64,000 nt of DNA from Agelas oroides. Taxonomy: Eukaryota > Porifera > Demospongiae > Agelasida > Agelasidae. The translations under genes and the position numbers were made by a program. The stretch lies in assembly GCA_949130485.1 (NCBI GenBank), contig OX422185.1, positions 1,534,304-1,598,303 of the forward strand. Reading direction: 5' to 3'. The notes below the pieces were generated by a model. It ran no database searches. It saw nothing but the letters and a program-made list of their open reading frames with translations, and was not told where the DNA came from. Numbering within the stretch: position 1 is the first letter of the stretch; each line of letters starts with the position of its first letter. Positions 58,701-64,000 of this stretch are shown piece by piece.

Positions 58701-59048
58701 TACTTTTTTCCCCGCAAAATCCTTTTTGAGTGCAGTTTTAGTAGGTGCTGATAATCTGCATCAGAGCCAATAAGACATATTTTGGAAGATTGCAATCAGT
58801 GTGCTACACCAATTACTGTAACACGTTTTGTACTGCTTTACACGTCATGTGAAATAATATGTTTCAGCATAGATAGTAGAGTGACTATCTATGGTTTCAG
58901 CCTGGCAATATTTACTCTTCTCAGAATGATTTTACCATAGATACCTTTACAACGTCTCACCTTGCATCACCCGGCAGTTGGGCTCGGTGAGGGCGTACAC
59001 CAGTTGTAGTACTGCTACCGTTGTGGCCAACACGATGACCTTCGCCAT
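36398..59048 (-). CDS. Gene C: chimeric receptor, EGFR/INSR-like ectodomain fused to adhesion-GPCR 7TM (model)
   Basis: A 28-exon model totals 4677 nt (1558 residues plus stop) with no phase conflict. Exons 1-15 (59048 to 50608) are the L1-CR-L2-CR ectodomain, paralogous to gene B exon by exon. Exon 16 (40378-40502) is the paralogue of B's pre-membrane exon. Exons 17-28 encode a GAIN-like region, a GPS with the cleavable HL|T site and seven membrane helices. The 10.1 kb intron between exons 15 and 16 contains no kinase or membrane exon but hosts a nested same-strand gene, an orphan ORF and a satellite. Exons and phases are seen; that one transcript spans them is inferred. Alternative: two genes, an ectodomain-only fragment and a separately started GPCR, though no start exon for the latter was found. 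Confidence 0.75.
38198..38470 (-). CDS. Gene C exons 24-25: GPS autoproteolysis motif
   Basis: Exons 38428-38470 (NLNPRCVSWNFTAAG) and 38198-38301 (GNWTTDGCELARIDGNVVIC, HCNHLTNFGVLV). The pattern C..W...GNWTTDGC...CHCNHLTNF is a textbook GPS with four Cys, two Trp and the HL|T cleavage triad. Autocleavage is therefore predicted, leaving the EGFR-like ectodomain non-covalently attached to the 7TM part, with a Stachel starting TNFGVLV. Confidence 0.95.
38541..40005 (-). CDS. Gene C exons 17-22 and 23: GAIN-like domain
   Basis: Exons 39920-40005 (ILCNEILGSPPVDECF, TRVIQRIGE), 39662-39847 (TEVNSENAQEIINNLTMVVE, NTSAIVAQTGGTTPI), 39272-39348, 39087-39186 (RAFEMMVALIIQENIDDFM), 38934-38997 and 38541-38812 (ISLPPSLFAELELVNTTKVG, MGFTFYENATLFPLP, SPVIGALVAGQSFSD). 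An alpha-helical first half, then a beta-rich block, is the GAIN layout of adhesion GPCRs. All phases agree. The domain call rests on position before the GPS and general composition. Confidence 0.82.
39486..39548 (-). ncRNA. Degenerate hammerhead copy (PLE-derived)
   Basis: On the minus strand CAGCTGATGAGGCCTGGTAA repeats the core of 3665-3727 and is closed by outer ATCACCC/GGGTGAC arms, but GAAAC has become CAAAAC and stem II is weakened. It is a PLE 3' fragment in an intron of gene C. Probably inactive. Confidence 0.6.
40378..40502 (-). CDS. Gene C exon 16: hinge exon joining ectodomain and GAIN/7TM
   Basis: Acceptor CTCAG|G TTC CAG completes AG|G (Arg) left by exon 15. It reads FQAPVETEVSGDGLQLLECF, NCTASQQLINRTCVDTEAGT and exits at GAAG|GTCTGT in phase 1. 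Exon 17 completes that codon and continues ILCNEILGSPPVDECF. The exon is closely similar to gene B's 24990-25150, the last extracellular exon of the kinase receptor. The GTCTGT donor is weak but is the only one that keeps the frame. Confidence 0.85.
41046..41158. mobile_element. Foldback MITE
   Basis: TTATAGCACAGGTGGCCAGG at the left is mirrored at 41140-41158; the arms continue through CCAGGGATTTATGGC. A related one-armed fragment is at 47090-47180. Inside the long gene C intron. Confidence 0.75.
41497..41625 (+). repeat. About 42 bp minisatellite
   Basis: Units of the form CAACTCCAGATTTGGCCCCT with CCACACCCA, about three copies with decreasing similarity to the left, just downstream of the stop of gene D. 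Confidence 0.7.
41707..45827 (-). CDS. Gene D: TDP-43 N-terminal-domain-like protein, nested gene
   Basis: Eight exons: 45518-45827, 45062-45225, 44176-44328, 43942-44004, 43294-43380, 42684-42770, 42426-42524 and 41707-41961, sum 1218 nt (405 residues plus stop). The first exon reads DYILVTLDGEEPIEFECDED, then GSFILTSLEAVVGCNVTSLR and PPKDGWGLRLYHV. This follows the TDP-43 N-terminal oligomerisation domain (EPIE..DDG, the central CG.LRY-like stretch, DAGWG..VYVV). No RRM follows. Instead there are a helical segment (LTKKQLQSKAEKSLVARR), a repeated basic linker (PSRKVKKRTRDE, NLS-like), YELERAKRVQENRKFLFDCG and a C-terminal part ending LSKKAGLSKQDVNLL. Exons 3-7 are all phase 0. It is nested in the gene C intron, same strand. 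The acceptor at 44329 is the least certain. The family call is from memory of the TDP-43 pattern. Confidence 0.68.
42684..44004 (-). repeat. Triplicated linker exon in gene D
   Basis: Exons 42684-42770 and 43294-43380 (87 nt each) are near-identical together with about 60 bp of flanking intron. Both encode EDDLPTQPRD.S.KSPAPSRK then VKKRTRDE. Exon 43942-44004 (GGDLLILPQHCSSKSPAPLH) is an older, shortened copy. The symmetric phase (0-0) lets copies be added without frame loss. Confidence 0.85.
44631..45018. mobile_element. 388 bp long-TIR element, 5 bp target duplication
   Basis: CCTAGTCTC...GAGACTAGG ends, with arms of about 75 bp (AGGCCCACTTC, CTGATGAACTGCATATACAA). TTGAA flanks both sides (44626-44630, 45019-45023). 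Same family as 61180-61563. In gene D intron 2. Confidence 0.8.
45828..45984. promoter_or_regulatory. Bidirectional promoter candidate with NRF1-type palindrome
   Basis: A 157 bp gap between gene D (minus) and ORF E (plus). It contains TGCGCATGCGCA at 45938-45949, an exact NRF1 consensus palindrome, within an extended CATGCGCATGCGCATGCA string. Short divergent gaps with NRF1 sites are typical of CpG-type bidirectional promoters. Function is inferred. Confidence 0.55.
45985..46926 (+). CDS. ORF E: intronless orphan protein, possible BAH-like module
   Basis: 313 open codons to a TGA, no introns, no in-frame ATG before codon 78 (MADIKFWLEKDHL); a stop precedes position 45985. So either the start lies in an unseen upstream exon, or the protein begins at 46216, or the copy is 5'-truncated. 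The middle (GVMYRVGEFVVLQDSLSERR, EWVMEISSIIVYGP, NYFAAKTF) vaguely resembles a BAH-type fold. The C-terminal part has CCCCHP and GGRNSRWTVNRS. I do not recognise the family. It is nested in gene C's intron, opposite strand, and bracketed by 28 bp direct repeats. Confidence 0.55.
   Translation: MNTYLQANSSICDASKYNIDHISEPPILLCAKTASDAVELKEYLLTIEELPEDARTCYELGIVVGAGKIISLNDRQMADIKFWLEKDHLTDSDEELPQVAQTFRRIFKPNDYDLGVMYRVGEFVVLQDSLSERREWVMEISSIIVYGPIANKYKTFVDGNYFAAKTFPNSGELDIDKWSGQPKMVHREFRRLCVQPTKFIERKIMLYPVNNSRGSLSHYLIIDPDHPVICENVTVPHYPEVGDVVRLNSPDEIKLVSSVDADNKCCCCHPMRKVGGRNSRWTVNRSIQRTVPFLDILCNIPYRTNGGCYYLTM
47217..49985 (+). repeat. 181 bp satellite array, about 15 units, with higher-order repeat
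   Basis: TCTAGGTATGTTTGCGATTT recurs every 181 bp (47399, 47580, 47761, 47942, 48123, 48304, 48485, 48666, then after one 182 bp unit 48848, 49029, 49210, 49391, 49573, 49754, 49935). Two unit types differ at the end: one has TTTCCCATTTGGAGTAAGTG, the other TTTTCATTTTGTAGTGAGTG. A four-unit block (725 bp) marked by CAGGCAAATGCTTG and CATTCCTAATCTG occurs twice (48739 and 49464). No coding potential. It lies wholly within the gene C intron. Confidence 0.95.
49986..50600. other. Gene C intron between satellite and exon 15
   Basis: AT-rich unique-looking sequence with a T-run near 50521. No exon or element recognised. Confidence 0.6.
50608..53555 (-). CDS. Gene C exons 10-15: furin-like Cys-rich region 2
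   Basis: Exons 53405-53555, 53164-53242, 52238-52486, 51830-52049, 51431-51563 and 50608-50739. Motifs: CWGPSDTQCDGCRNFRYLR, CEPCDAQCLGGCTGGT, EHCNTCRNCYVEEMLGV, CVPCHPLCELCTGPGTQWP, SCFPCVDSCLGCTGPSSTDC and CEDCHPLCGQCVGPGTSNC. The last exon ends CGA GAC CCT AG|GTGATG, i.e. RDPR in phase 2, identical to the corresponding junction of gene B. Confidence 0.9.
50768..50870 (+). repeat. Short minisatellite beside exon 15
   Basis: Units of AGGGACAGAAGGGGT type, about 15 bp, repeated some five to six times with drift, 30 bp upstream (in the gene's sense) of the exon 15 acceptor. Confidence 0.8.
52800..52930 (+). other. Retroelement 3' fragment with hammerhead-like fold
   Basis: CTGAAGAAGGTCCTACGGGA followed by CCAAAACG has a stable hairpin (GGTCC/GGACC) between near-core strings CTGAAGA and AAAAC, resembling a decayed hammerhead from another PLE family. 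In a gene C intron. Confidence 0.35.
53255..53292 (+). repeat. GT run and G homopolymer before gene C exon 11
   Basis: GTTTGTGTGTGTGTGTGTAA then about 14 G, i.e. CCCC...TT..ACACAC in the gene's sense, immediately upstream of the exon 11 acceptor at 53243. Confidence 0.9.
53824..54482 (-). CDS. Gene C exons 7-9: Receptor-L domain 2
   Basis: Exons 54368-54482 (CDGLDASEIVNDMTLERF, NIIVSGGVYIGGVANLK), 54095-54255 (SRLEILSTITEIRGPLRIQG, LRRVGHPNGTTLNLGC) and 53824-54027 (DYSLVVALNPQLRQLDLSSL, ISGGGLFYFNNPRLCYVG). Length differences from gene B (115/121, 161/158, 204/210) are all multiples of three. Confidence 0.9.
54780..54970 (+). mobile_element. PLE 3'-end relic with decayed hammerhead
   Basis: Matches 3615-3790 in order: GACTGCATTTTCTGCATGAG, the core CTGATG with TTGGCCGAAACACGTCCTGT, then ATAACATC and AGATGTGGTC. 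CTGATGA has become CTGATGT and the left side of stem II no longer pairs with GGCC, so cleavage is unlikely. In a gene C intron. Confidence 0.7.
55065..55323 (+). repeat. 37 bp minisatellite, seven units, open in several frames
   Basis: Seven units of GCTTCTGCCTCGTCCACGCA plus 17 bp (GGAGACAGAAGCCACGA or GGAAAAAGAGGACACGA). The two half-types alternate in the first four units. As 37 is not a multiple of three, each frame cycles through all three readings. No stop occurs in the plus-strand frames across the array. It sits between the PLE relic and a foldback MITE. Confidence 0.92.
55411..55622. mobile_element. Foldback MITE
   Basis: TACCATACAGCAGGAAACTT at the left, mirrored by the right end (55595-55622, GAAAGTTTCCCGCTATACGG). 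Arms of about 45 bp continue through GAGGGAGAAAACTTTCGCGA. Several internal copies of CGCGAAAGTTTTC. Confidence 0.82.
55872..57178 (-). CDS. Gene C exons 3-6: furin-like Cys-rich region 1
   Basis: Exons 57110-57178 (LLNCSACSSGHCWSTEPVYC), 56887-57011 (TPCFSCGLDRCYQMEGG, CVGPKANQCH), 56239-56380 (GTCVTQCPPARIYDPTLF) and 55872-55973 (CLLRCPENYFSRDGQCIPC). Lengths 69, 125, 142 and 102 nt as in A and B. Confidence 0.9.
55974..56180 (-). repeat. Polypyrimidine tract before gene C exon 6
   Basis: About 200 bp purine-rich on the plus strand, with a GTGTGTGTGT run at 56180-56213 beyond it. Paralogous to 186-370. Confidence 0.7.
57868..58365 (-). CDS. Gene C exon 2: Receptor-L domain 1
   Basis: 498 nt. 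It begins TPCVGYSVDTFAPGETVEEI and contains CGCTHVTGSIQIDMFGNDN, FQNIPTVDRIVLPNLRIIRG and RIGAIVLPKLTEVTRGDVRF. Very close to gene B and slightly further from A, so the duplication is recent. Confidence 0.92.
58961..59048 (-). CDS. Gene C exon 1: signal peptide
   Basis: ATG at 59048. MAKVIVLATTVAVLQLVYAL then TEPNC; donor CAAG|GTGAGA at 58960. Same phase as A and B. Confidence 0.9.
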
Positions 59049-59120
59049 ATTAACTCTCGGTATACGTACACAGTGCAGACAAACCCGATTATCTTCACAG
59101 TAGCAAATTTGCATGCTAGT
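59049..59120 (-). promoter_or_regulatory. Shared 5' flank of receptor gene C
   Basis: GATTATCTTCACAGTAGCAA (59087-59106) is the gene C version of the block upstream of A and B. Confidence 0.45.
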
Positions 59121-61150
59121 ACAGCAATGATGCATAACTAGCTAACTGGGAAATAAATATATATACTGCTACATTTGCAGTCAACCACGTCCATCTTTTC
59201 CTTTGGCGCAAAACCACACCCATGCACTGTTCAGCTAATACACATGACCATATTCGATCGACTAGCTACACGGCATGAAATTGCATGGTAACCACTCGGT
59301 ATTTGGCTTTACCGTAAATAGTAATCCAGGTGGAAGTTACGTAGCCACAACAGAGCAATAGTGAAACAGAGAATGTGTGTGTGTGGTAATTAGCCACGCA
59401 TGCCTGTGTATGTATGCATCCTGTAATTAGCTATGTACGTGCATGGTATGTTTGTGGATTTTTTTAGTTAGATAATTGTGCATGCCAGTGTAACCCGTTT
59501 CGCCAGCGACAGGAAGTGCAATAGGAGTTGTCATTTTTGGCGTAAACACGATTACGTCATGGACTCGACGACCACATGGCAGACTCCATTTGGAGCGCTT
59601 CGTTTGAGTGTGCCTGGCGTCGAGCGTGTACCTTCCCTCTGCAGTTGATCGTATCTTGCAGGAAGAATTCCATTCTGCCAATCTCAGCATTTCCTAGCTT
59701 GATGTTTCCAATCTGAGCATTTCTAATTTGAACATTTCCAATTTGAGCATTTCCAATCTGAATTTGAATATTTCCAATTTGAACATTTTCAATCTGGATA
59801 TGATATGCCCGGCGCGAAAAGTGCGAAGCTTGCCGTCCAGTGAAATTGTCGAGCGGTTTCATCGACTGGCTCCACCGGCAAAAGTTAATATACGAGACAC
59901 TCTGCTGACAAGATGCTGCAAAAATGCTGCAATCGGCGGTAGACATCAACGTGCAGCTGCAGTCTGCCTAGTCTCATTCCCAAACCACAGATTGTATGCG
60001 TTATGAGGAAATGAGAAAATGGTATATAGCTTCCACCCACATAGTCCTGCAGCTTACCTACTGCATTCGTTGACGTGAATTACCGGGATTCACTTTGTTC
60101 ACCGACTCTGAGGACAGAAGGCACATGATTACCACGTGACAGAATATGCTGCGATGATGCGCGCATTCGCGCGCCGAACTGAACGTATGCTGGCACTGGC
60201 AGTGTACAGGCTACGCATGCCAATATGTAGGGTTTGGCTTTGCAGAATGAAGTCTTCATGCAAGCTAAAACAAATGGAAATCACAGCCAATGTAGAAGAA
60301 AAGTACTAAACTCTCTGATAAAGTAAAATATACACAAGGTTCACTGAAATGAAATCTGAAGATGAGAACAGTGACACAAGCAATGCGCTACTGTGTCTGC
60401 AAATTTGGTAGAGATCTGTGACTGTCTCGGAACTTGGATCTTTGTGTTTTGCATCTAAAGAGAACAATGGGAATAGTAAACATCACATTAATGGATTAGA
60501 ATGAAATTCCTAGCATTCACCAATGACATAATACGCACCGCCACACTGGCCCATGGTGATCATGTGGCATTGACAATGTGCTGTACGATATTCCAAGGGC
60601 AACAACCATGAATACAAGCTACAACTAGTGCTCTATGGACGAAACCGATGTGGGCACATGGATTTTTCAACAAAACTGAAGCCGCCTGGCTAGTCAAAAT
60701 TGCTTCTCATGAACAACTGACCATTAAACTAGCAATGTACAGGTCTAGCCTGTCAGATGGCTTCAGCACAGTTGAAAACTGAATGCACTCATCCTGACTT
60801 CATTCATAGAACCACTCTTGTTTGTAGCACTAATTCACAATTCTTGGAATGTCATCACAGCATATTAATTGCCACTATGATGTGACGTCATGTCTCCCTC
60901 CTGTTCACAGATAAAGGTCTGGTGACTTGATGAACATTCGTGTGTTGAGTGCGGCCAATCAGACAGATGGCTGTAAATCACTCAGCTACTTAATTTTGTT
61001 GTCTACCAGTCTCATGCCCAAACCCAACCAACAGAGAAAGGGTCTTGTGACAAAAGCCAGAATCCTTGTGCTGAAGCTTTGTAATTTTAGATGAAGGATA
61101 AATAAATGCTTTGTGTTGAAGAATCGCAAGTTTTTAGCAGCACAATTGAA
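59121..61150. other. Intergenic region upstream of gene C: no gene recognised
   Basis: Contains dispersed repeat similarity between 60760-60900 and 27790-27900 (CTTGGAATGTCATCA.AGCAT block) and a short periodic tract listed separately. No convincing exon. Confidence 0.55.
59671..59803 (-). repeat. 15 bp tandem repeat encoding an I-G-N-x-Q periodicity
   Basis: Units of ATTTCCAATTTGAGC type, about eight, variable. On the minus strand one frame stays open for 130 codons and reads QIGNIQIQIGNAQIGNVQIR. Coding status is unknown; no domain is recognised around it. Confidence 0.7.
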
Positions 61151-61179
61151 GTACTTTTACTTGCTCCTGCATTATATTT

Positions 61180-61563
61180 AAGCCAGACCTACTTCCGCAA
61201 AAGGGAAGGGTCTGGTGAAATGCGTATACAAGCTGTGTCCCACTGCACTGTACAGTGTGGTACAATCACATTGCAGTATTTTGTCAAATGATGCATTACA
61301 TGACTGTTTGAGTAGCAATAGCAGTCTTGAAAATGGTGAAAGAGAGCTAGGGCATCTTTTCCGCTACTGCAGAAGCTGTACAAAACACTTCGACTATACT
61401 TCTCGAGGAGCATGCTTACTCCGCAACAGGTAAATTCAAGAGTGCATTATTTGATATCTGGTTACATCATCCAGCTAATTGCATTCCAGTGGGACATGGC
61501 TTGTATACGCAGTTCACCAGACCCTTCCCTTCTTTTGCGGAAGTGGGTCGGGCCTGCGAGACT
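61180..61563. mobile_element. 384 bp long-TIR element, second copy
   Basis: Left arm AAGCCAGACCTACTTCCGCA with GGGAAGGGTCTGGTGAAATG. The right arm is its complement up to GGGCCTGCGAGACT. Same family as 44631-45018 in inverted orientation: the interior strings GGAAAAGATGCCCTAGC and AATGCAATTAGCT recur complemented. Confidence 0.8.
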
Positions 61564-61656
61564 CCATTACATTACTGATTATAAATCTGGAGTAAGCCCA
61601 ATTAGGTATTTGGCTTGTGTCAGCAGACACTTTTTGGTGAGAGGGTGGGTTTAACT

Positions 61657-61787
61657 TAGCCTCGTTCCCAGGCCTCCACCCGTATTTTGTTCTTCAGTTT
61701 GCGTTCAGTATCGCTCTTTCGCTTCCGTGTATTATACTGAACGCAACCGAAGAACAAAAAATGGGTGGAGGCCTGGGAACGAGGCTA
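61657..61787. mobile_element. Palindromic MULE-type MITE, perfect 9 bp target duplication
   Basis: TAGCCTCGTTCCCAGGCCTC (61657-61676) is mirrored at 61768-61787. GGTTTAACT occurs at 61648-61656 and again at 61788-61796. Same family as 30860-31000. Single arms or fragments occur at 20307, 31552 and 42960. Confidence 0.9.
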
Positions 61788-62032
61788 GGTTTAACTAAAG
61801 AGTGCGCAGGTACCAATTTTAAACTTGAATTCTCTTTCAAAAGCTAGCAATCAGCTTTTCCTCTGAGTGCATTCCACAAACACACAAACCCTCTGAGAAG
61901 CCACCTGACTCTTCCCTGTGCATGACACTGAACACAATCTGTGCTGTGGTTGGTTTGGTCTGGCTTACGTGATCATCAGCCAAGGCATAAAGTTAATGAC
62001 ACCCACCATGGAGTTATTCTACCTCCTTGGGG

Positions 62033-62092
62033 AGAAAATGGCAATCCCAACAAACTCTGCATAATGCAGAGTTTGTTGGGGTTGCCATTTTC
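62033..62092. repeat. Perfect-type palindrome
   Basis: AGAAAATGGCAATCCCAACA with AACTCTGCAT folds on its own complement (60 bp, about one mismatch). Confidence 0.85.
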
Positions 62093-62285
62093 TGCTGATA
62101 AACAATTTGGTAGCTTTCATGTAGCTTCTTCTGATCTAAACTAAGGCCATACTTCATTCGAACATCATCCCAAACAGCGATAAATGGTAAAATTACTTCA
62201 ATTCTGCTGATCTGCTGTCATCAGAGTTTGCATGGCCAAGATGTTTGAGCACTTCAAGCTGGGGTGTCATCAAGAGTATGTAGCC

Positions 62286-62355
62286 TGCCAGTGGCACACG
62301 TTACTTTGTTACTTACATAAATCATTGTACATACATGTGTGCCACTGGCAGGCAC
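62286..62355. repeat. Short inverted repeat
   Basis: GCCTGCCAGTGGCACAC (62283-62299) is mirrored by GTGTGCCACTGGCAGGC (62337-62353) around an AT-rich loop. Confidence 0.8.
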
Positions 62356-62728
62356 AGATCCCATATTTCTACCTCAACTATCAGACTATCACTTTGCAGG
62401 GGCATTTTAGACTAGCTTTACAAATTTCGCCCTCACCTTGCTTTTCTGTGTTTCGGACACGCCAACTTTCCCCTCTTACATACACTCGAGTAATGCATTA
62501 CGTAATCACAGCGCACGTGCCTGACCTCAGAATCGGTGAACAAAGTGAATCCCTGAATTACCGTTCCCCGATCAGATTGCTGTGTAAATATTAGCGATCT
62601 GGGAAAGTGAATGCAGTGCAGCAAAACAAAAATTATGTCCACATCAGATTGGAAACGACAAGAATGGAAATGCTGTGATTGGCAGAATGGAATGGCCCTT
62701 CTTAGATATGGCTATAGATGCCGTTGAC

Positions 62729-62908
62729 AATCTAACACAGACATTTCGAGTGTCATTTGTGCACTTTTAAATTATGTGGCCGCCATTGCTCGTGTAAAAC
62801 TATATCATGGCGTACGGTAGTACGCCATATGTAGGGATGACCCCGAAAAAAAATGGCCGCCACATTAAAAGTGCACAAATAACAAGCTCGAAATGTCTTC
62901 GTTAGATT
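62729..62908. mobile_element. Foldback MITE
   Basis: TCTAACACAGACATTTCGAG (62731-62750) is mirrored at 62887-62906. The arms continue through TTTGTGCACTTTTAA and GGCCGCCAT. The centre holds a second palindrome TGGCGTACGGTAGTACGCCA. Confidence 0.85.
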
Positions 62909-63049
62909 AGTCCAAGGCCTGTATGAGCCATATCAGGCTTTATCGAGTGTTTTCATGAGCAAAAAGACTGTTAAGTTTGCTGGAAAGTATCGCTAAGCAC
63001 CAGACCGGCAAGTCGCCAAAACGGACAAATCGTCTATCTTCTGACTTTC

Positions 63050-63076
63050 TTTCTTCTTCTTCTTCTTCTTCTTCTG
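63050..63076 (+). repeat. (CTT)n microsatellite
   Basis: About eight CTT units. Confidence 0.9.
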
Positions 63077-63416
63077 CCTCTCACCGCGATAGCACGATAA
63101 CGGCTGGAGCTTTTACAACGATTCAAACGCAAAACAACAGGATAAATCACTAGGTATTGCACCTGCTACTTATCGGTCTAAAAGAAAGAACTCAATCTTG
63201 TCGGCGATTCTCAGGTAATCTCACACTTACGCTAGCTGCTACACGCCATTTTGCTCGAATTAAATATTACTCATAATTACATCACCAGGGTTCAACTGAG
63301 CACGTGGTTCAGTACTTCGTAGATATAGAGAAGGTGAGAATTGAGCGTTGCAGTTTGCAAATCTGATTTCGTGGATCAGTTGACGTGGTTGTGCTGCACT
63401 TTACATCGAACGCAAT

Positions 63417-63827
63417 ATGCGTAATGTCCGCAAGAAACGAGCGCAGGACAAGCAGAACTACCTGCGAAACAAAAGAAAAATAAGGCAAGCGTCCCGTAAT
63501 AATTACTGGAAGGACCCGGAGAAACACGGGGCATCTTCCCGGGCGTCCTCCCATGCCTGATATTGGAAGGACCCTGAGACGAAAAGGGCGTCCTCCCATA
63601 CCCGTTATTGGGAGGACCCTGAGACCAAAAGGGCATCTTCCAGGGCATCCTCCCATACCCGTTATTGGGAGGACCCTGAGAAAGGAAGGGCAGCTTCCCA
63701 CGTATCCTCCCATACCCGCTATTGGGAGGACCCTGAGAAAGGAAGGGCAGCTTCCCACGTATCCTCCCATAGTAGTTATTGGAGGAACCCTGACAAAAAA
63801 GGGCAGCAGCTCGTATGGCTAATTTGA
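63417..63827 (+). pseudogene. YWEDPE-repeat reading frame with one internal stop
   Basis: ATG at 63417 opens MRNVRKKRAQDKQNYLRNKR, then six units of about 19 residues: YW(K/E)DPE(K/T).RA(A/S)S..SSHTR. A TGA at 63558-63560 replaces the CGT/CGC (Arg) codon found at that place in the other units. The frame then stays open to 63825-63827. Arg-rich, DPE-containing short repeats of this style occur at the N termini of some transposon-encoded proteins, but no helicase or transposase is visible before the window ends. If the stop is real this is a remnant. Confidence 0.6.
63502..63800 (+). repeat. 57 bp coding tandem repeat
   Basis: Units of TATTGGGAGGACCCTGAGAA plus 37 bp, five to six copies, with one shortened unit (63560-63605). 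A length near 57 is a multiple of three and keeps the frame. Confidence 0.85.
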
Positions 63828-64000
63828 AGGCTGCAAAGCCAAGCTCAAGTGGTATAGACGGTACTATGCCAGCTAGTGTTTTAACCATCAAGTACTTCAT
63901 ATGACTTAGAACACTAGCCACTGATATTCAATTTTTTATTGTCAACTTTCACATTTCAAATTTGCTTGTTATAGTCATTTACATGCATATAGTACACATA

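Overview
This window is animal nuclear DNA. Its genes are split by GT-AG introns, and it is dense in retroelements, short inverted-repeat elements, microsatellites and one satellite array. The receptor architectures (Receptor-L plus furin-like ectodomains, an adhesion-GPCR module) and the element mix (DIRS, Penelope-like, MULE-type MITEs) suggest an early-branching metazoan, most likely a demosponge. No species can be fixed from sequence alone.

The backbone is a head-to-tail cluster of three paralogous receptor genes, all on the minus strand. Gene A (84-11763) is cut by the left edge. Gene B (19144-35316) is complete: 24 exons keep frame to a stop and encode about 1292 residues: signal peptide, L1, Cys-rich, L2, Cys-rich, transmembrane segment, tyrosine kinase. 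The kinase is insulin-receptor-like. Gene C (36398-59048) carries the same ectodomain, exon for exon. After the last ectodomain exon (50608) the next compatible exon on that strand is 40378-40502, a paralogue of gene B's pre-membrane exon. It continues in phase into a GAIN domain, a canonical GPS and a seven-helix adhesion-GPCR domain. The 28-exon model is a multiple of three (about 1558 residues). It predicts one chimeric protein: an EGFR/insulin-receptor-type ectodomain driving a 7TM output. This is the most notable feature of the window.

The 10 kb intron of gene C that joins the two halves holds three things: a nested same-strand eight-exon gene whose N terminus resembles the TDP-43 N-terminal domain (41707-45827); a divergently oriented orphan reading frame (45985-46926) across a 157 bp gap with an NRF1-type palindrome; and a 181 bp satellite of about 15 units with higher-order structure (about 47217-49985).

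Mobile DNA: a decayed Penelope-like retroelement with a well-formed hammerhead ribozyme (1158-3790) sits in an intron of gene A. A DIRS-type tyrosine-recombinase retroelement with inverted termini, an internal complementary region, candidate introns in gag and a deleted RT catalytic box (12301-17649) lies between A and B. A FLYWCH/MULE transposase relic is in gene B. Many foldback MITEs are present, several with readable target-site duplications. The right end (59-64 kb) is gene-poor and ends in a YWEDPE-repeat reading frame broken by a stop codon.
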